Shown: positions 61,557 through 64,000 of the stretch, piece by piece | How positions within the stretch are numbered: position 1 is the first letter of the stretch | How the letters are laid out: each line of letters opens with the position of its first letter | Assembly (NCBI RefSeq): GCF_900111555.1 | Contig: NZ_FOHZ01000001.1 | Coordinates: 310,001 to 374,000 of the forward strand | Source: Marinobacter segnicrescens | GTDB taxonomy: Bacteria > Pseudomonadota > Gammaproteobacteria > Pseudomonadales > Oleiphilaceae | Direction of reading: 5' to 3' | DNA: 64,000 bases | Made by a program: the position numbers and the translations under genes | The notes under the pieces: model-generated | What the model saw: the letters and a program-made list of their open reading frames with translations, nothing else | What the model was told of the DNA's origin: nothing | Databases searched by the model: none

Positions 61557-62864
61557 TTAGCCCCGCTGTTGCTGGGCCGCCTGGATGACGTCGTCGTACT
61601 TGGCTTTATTTTCCTTAACTTTGGCCTGATCAAGGACAAAGTCAACCACCGCATCTTCCAGTACAACAGACTCGATCTGAGCCTTCTGCTCCGGATTGCT
61701 GTTGAAGTGGGTAACCACTTCTTCTGGCTGCTCGTAGGTAGAGGCGATCTCGCGGATCTTCTCGTCAACCTTCTCATCATCAGCCTTCAGGTCGTTGGCC
61801 TTGACGATTTCCTGGAACAGCAGGCCGGTTTTGACGCGGCGAGATGCCTGGTCCTGGAAGATTTCCTTCGGCAGCTGCTGCGGATCCATCTGTCCGCCAA
61901 AACGTTGTACGGCGTCATTGCGAAGACGATCAATTTCCTGGTCAATCAGCGCCTGCGGAACCTCTACCTCGGTCGTTTCCAGCAGGCCATCAACCACGTC
62001 ATTCTTCACTTTGGCAGACATGGCCTGTTTGAGTTCCCGCTCCATGTTCTTCTTCACTTCCTCGCGGAAGGCTTCCTCGGAGTCAGCCTCGATACCGAAA
62101 CGCTGGAAGAACTCCTCGTTCAATTCAGGCAGCTGGGCTTCTTCGACTTTCTTGACGCTGATTTCGAACTTCGCCGGCTTACCCTTGAGGTCCTCGTTAT
62201 GGTAGTCCTCGGGGAAGGTCACCTCGACCTCGATGTCTTCACCGGCCTTGGCGCCAACAATGCCTTTCTCGAAACCGGGGATCATCTGGCCAGAACCCAG
62301 CTCCAGGCGATGGTCCTGGGCTTCGCCGCCCTCAAAGGCTTCACCATCAATGTAACCCTTGAAGTCAATGGTTACGGTGTCCTTGTTCTTGGACTTGCGC
62401 TTGACTTCCTTCATGGTGGCCTGCTGACGACGCAGGTTATCGATCATCTTGTCGATATCCTTGTCGGTCACCTCGGCGACCATCTTCTCGACCTCGATCT
62501 TGCTCAGGTCACCGAGTTCGATTTCCGGCAGAACCTCGAAAATGGCAACGAACTCCAGGTCCTTGCCCTCTTCCATCGTCTTCGGCTCGAAACGGGGCCA
62601 GCCCGCCGGGGACACATCACTCTCTTCCAGTGCCTTGACGTAACTGTCACGCATGACTTCGCCAACCACTTCCTGGCGAACGCTGTCACCGAAACGACGC
62701 TTGACTACCTTGTAGGGCACCTTGCCGGGACGGAAGCCATTCATACGGACGGTGCGCGCGGTTTCCTGAAGACGCTTTTCAACCGCCTTGTCAATTTCCT
62801 GGGCGGGCACACCAATCGTCATCCGACGTTCGATGTTTGACGTCGTTTCAACAGACACTTGCAT
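61557..62864 (-). CDS. tig: Trigger factor
   Basis: 435 residues, a ribosome-associated chaperone. The N-terminal ribosome-binding domain has the signature GFRPGKVP; the FKBP-type prolyl isomerase domain follows (about 150-245, FEGGEAQDHRLELGSGQMIPGFEKG region); then the long C-terminal helical chaperone domain. GAGGAA precedes the ATG. tig-clpP-clpX-lon is the classical order. Confidence 0.96.
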   Translation of the reverse strand: MQVSVETTSNIERRMTIGVPAQEIDKAVEKRLQETARTVRMNGFRPGKVPYKVVKRRFGDSVRQEVVGEVMRDSYVKALEESDVSPAGWPRFEPKTMEEGKDLEFVAIFEVLPEIELGDLSKIEVEKMVAEVTDKDIDKMIDNLRRQQATMKEVKRKSKNKDTVTIDFKGYIDGEAFEGGEAQDHRLELGSGQMIPGFEKGIVGAKAGEDIEVEVTFPEDYHNEDLKGKPAKFEISVKKVEEAQLPELNEEFFQRFGIEADSEEAFREEVKKNMERELKQAMSAKVKNDVVDGLLETTEVEVPQALIDQEIDRLRNDAVQRFGGQMDPQQLPKEIFQDQASRRVKTGLLFQEIVKANDLKADDEKVDEKIREIASTYEQPEEVVTHFNSNPEQKAQIESVVLEDAVVDFVLDQAKVKENKAKYDDVIQAAQQQRG

Positions 62865-63146
62865 GGAAGTTCCTCAAATTACCGAATCAGTTAAGTGGAT
62901 TTGGGTTTGGTTAAAAGGCGTAGTCTATCACGGAACAAACAATGGAGAGAATCACCTGGAACGCAGGAAATCGGGCATCGAATGGCAGGAAAGCGATTTT
63001 GTGACCGGAATACGGGAGAGGGCCTAGGATTCGCATATCAACCGGCGCAGCATCGCAGAATGCGTCAGGAACTTCCGCATTAGTAGGTGCAGGAGCCAAC
63101 CCACCCCACCTCCCACACCCATACGCTAGCCACCCATCCCTGCTTA

Positions 63147-63162
63147 TGGCCTCATAATTGCT
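63147..63162 (+). promoter_or_regulatory. Sigma54-like promoter of the HpxZ-like gene
   Basis: TGGCCTCATAATTGCT has the invariant GG and GC separated by exactly ten bases and a perfect TTGCT downstream element (consensus TGGCAC-N5-TTGCW). It ends about 40 bp before the ATG, a sensible distance. Confidence 0.45.
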
Positions 63163-63177
63163 TAAGCTAAGCAATTA
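63155..63177. repeat. 10-bp perfect inverted repeat over the sigma54-like -12 element
   Basis: TAATTGCTTA (63155-63164), spacer AGC, TAAGCAATTA (63168-63177). It overlaps the -12 element and start region, so a protein binding it would likely repress. It is followed by ATACCCC, so it is not a terminator. Confidence 0.7.
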
Positions 63178-63202
63178 ATACCCCATCTACACGGAGCACC
63201 TT

Positions 63203-63580
63203 ATGGAGATCAACCTGCCCGACGTTGTCGCGGAAGTCACTGCTGTGTTCGAGCAGTATGAAAAAGCCCTGATCGAGAATGACGTCGAGGTACTCGACGG
63301 CCTGTTCTGGAACGACCCCCGAGTGGTCCGCTACGGCGCCGGTGAAAACCTCTACGGCTACGACCAGATTGCTGAATTCCGTAAATCCCGGCCCTCGAAG
63401 GGGCTGGAGCGCACTTTGCGCAACACCGTCATCACCACCCACGGCACGGACCTGGCGACGGTCTGGACCGAATTCCTGCGGCCCGGCGTGAACCGGGTCG
63501 GCCGCCAGAGCCAGGTCTGGACCCGTCAGCCAGAGGGCTGGCGGGTGGTGGCCGCCCACGTCTCGTTCATGGACGCCTGA
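63203..63580 (+). CDS. HpxZ/AtzH-like DUF3225 protein
   Basis: 125 residues of the SnoaL/NTF2-like fold, family DUF3225, which includes HpxZ of oxalurate catabolism and AtzH-like subunits. Recognised blocks are FWNDPRVVRYGAGENLYG, ATVWTEFLRPG and GWRVVAAHVSFMD. The fold forms a cone-shaped pocket; AtzH-type proteins are accessory subunits of amidases or hydrolases. No hydrolase gene lies within the window beside it. ACGGAGCACC precedes the ATG. Confidence 0.8.
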   Translation: MEINLPDVVAEVTAVFEQYEKALIENDVEVLDGLFWNDPRVVRYGAGENLYGYDQIAEFRKSRPSKGLERTLRNTVITTHGTDLATVWTEFLRPGVNRVGRQSQVWTRQPEGWRVVAAHVSFMDA

Positions 63581-63808
63581 GCCATCCCCTGTCGGCACCG
63601 GAACCAACCCGGAACTGAACCCTGTACACACCTCATCTCATCAGGTCGTCAGCATCACCATCCTGTGATGGATGGCGGCCTGAGCCTGCATCGTTTTAGG
63701 ACAGACCTGCACGAACTCCGTGCATAACCACTCCATTCCAAACACTGCCCGACCGTATTCACGGACATAATGACAGTATCTATCTGTTTCTATGCATTAA
63801 ATTATAAC

Positions 63809-63824
63809 TGGCATTACTTGTGCT
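63809..63824 (+). promoter_or_regulatory. Sigma54-like promoter of the VOC-family gene
   Basis: TGGCATTACTTGTGCT has GG and GC spaced by ten bases, TGGCA upstream and TGCT downstream, lying about 45 bp before the ATG in AT-rich DNA. This 288-bp gap otherwise holds no gene that I can see. Confidence 0.4.
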
Positions 63825-63868
63825 TATTGTATGCAATCCAAGTTACCTGCAACAGGAGTCTGTCGGGC

Positions 63869-64000
63869 ATGCAGATTACCGGGCTATTCCACATCGCCAT
63901 CAAGACGTCGAACCTGGCCGCCACCGTGGCCTTCTATGAGGCGTTCATCGGCCTGCACACGGTCACACGTCCGGATTTCGGCTATCCCGGCGCCTGGCTC
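63869..64000 (+). CDS. VOC/glyoxalase-fold protein, N-terminal part (cut by window edge)
   Basis: 44 residues are present: MQITGLFHIAIKTSNL with the first metal-binding His of the vicinal-oxygen-chelate fold, then AATVAFYEAFIGL and a PDFGYPGAWL block. Family members include glyoxalases, dioxygenases and epimerases; the specific activity cannot be told from this fragment. CAGGAGTC is eight bases upstream. It is in the same orientation as the HpxZ-like gene, with its own sigma54-like site. Confidence 0.8.
   Translation, partial: MQITGLFHIAIKTSNLAATVAFYEAFIGLHTVTRPDFGYPGAWL

Larger units (their letters stand above)
62865..63202. other. Intergenic region between tig and the HpxZ-like gene (divergent)
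   Basis: 338 bp holding the tig promoter on one side and the hpxZ-like promoter on the other. I see no RNA gene. Its notable content is the sigma54-like site and inverted repeat near 63147-63177, described separately. A short minus-strand frame (62911-63174) has neither a good start signal nor a recognisable product. Confidence 0.6.

Noticed and set aside
62911..63174. 87-codon minus-strand frame between tig and the HpxZ-like gene
   Set aside because: Covers the promoter region including the inverted repeat, lacks a ribosome-binding site and resembles no protein that I know.

Overview
The window is chromosomal DNA from a GC-rich gammaproteobacterium, most likely marine and close to Marinobacter or its relatives. 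This rests on gene order (nlpD-popT-pcm-surE-truD-ispF-ispD-ftsB-eno-kdsA-pyrG-tilS-accA-dnaE and tig-clpP-clpX-lon-hupB-ppiD) and on protein families; no database search was possible. I see no rRNA, tRNA, CRISPR array, insertion sequence or prophage. Apart from the last kilobase, this is core or conserved-accessory chromosome, densely coding, with many 1-8 bp gene overlaps.

Layout. 1-16.2 kb (minus): a long housekeeping run covering envelope, isoprenoid, LPS precursor, nucleotide, fatty-acid and replication genes, ending with a TlpA-like lipoprotein. 16.2-19.4 kb (plus): ArsC-like, WrbA-like, DUF2069 and an orphan GspE/PilB-type ATPase. 19.4-23.3 kb (minus): Smr protein, a tiny repeat lipoprotein, the methionine-salvage genes mtnB-mtnD-mtnC and a DUF3080 lipoprotein. 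23.5-36 kb (plus): a transport and signalling block. It holds a cNMP/CBS/nucleotidyltransferase protein, an epsilon-like exonuclease, a possible 38-aa ORF, a DUF4212 + Na+/solute symporter pair, a small membrane protein, a symporter-fused hybrid histidine kinase, a receiver-TPR protein, a small kinase and a membrane-anchored receiver. 36-46.1 kb: ttcA, DnaJ-like, polysaccharide deacetylase, a SLC13 transporter, a DksA/TraR-type zinc finger, a CBS-PAS-GGDEF protein, an SDR and two tandem periplasmic binding proteins. 46.2-54 kb: glpK and a complete lower Entner-Doudoroff set (edd, zwf, pgl, eda) plus pyk. 54.2-62.9 kb (minus): the protein-quality-control block. 63-64 kb (plus): HpxZ-like protein and a truncated VOC-family gene, each behind a sigma54-like motif.

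How it fits together. The Entner-Doudoroff enzymes convert glucose-6-phosphate to pyruvate and glyceraldehyde-3-phosphate. Eno and Pyk serve lower glycolysis, and GlpK adds glycerol entry. The 26-36 kb block looks like a carbon-acid (acetate-like) uptake and sensing module in which the sensor kinase reuses the transporter fold. Its most unusual parts are a receiver whose phospho-acceptor Asp is Asn, a receiver whose only other parts are a coiled coil and a transmembrane anchor, and a second soluble kinase. I consider this cassette the best candidate for an under-described system in the window. Other points worth following are the Trp-repeat lipoprotein coupled to mtnB, the EF-hand-like loop in the symporter, spaced inverted repeats at the edd/pyk and zwf promoters, and the paired sigma54-like sites at the right edge.
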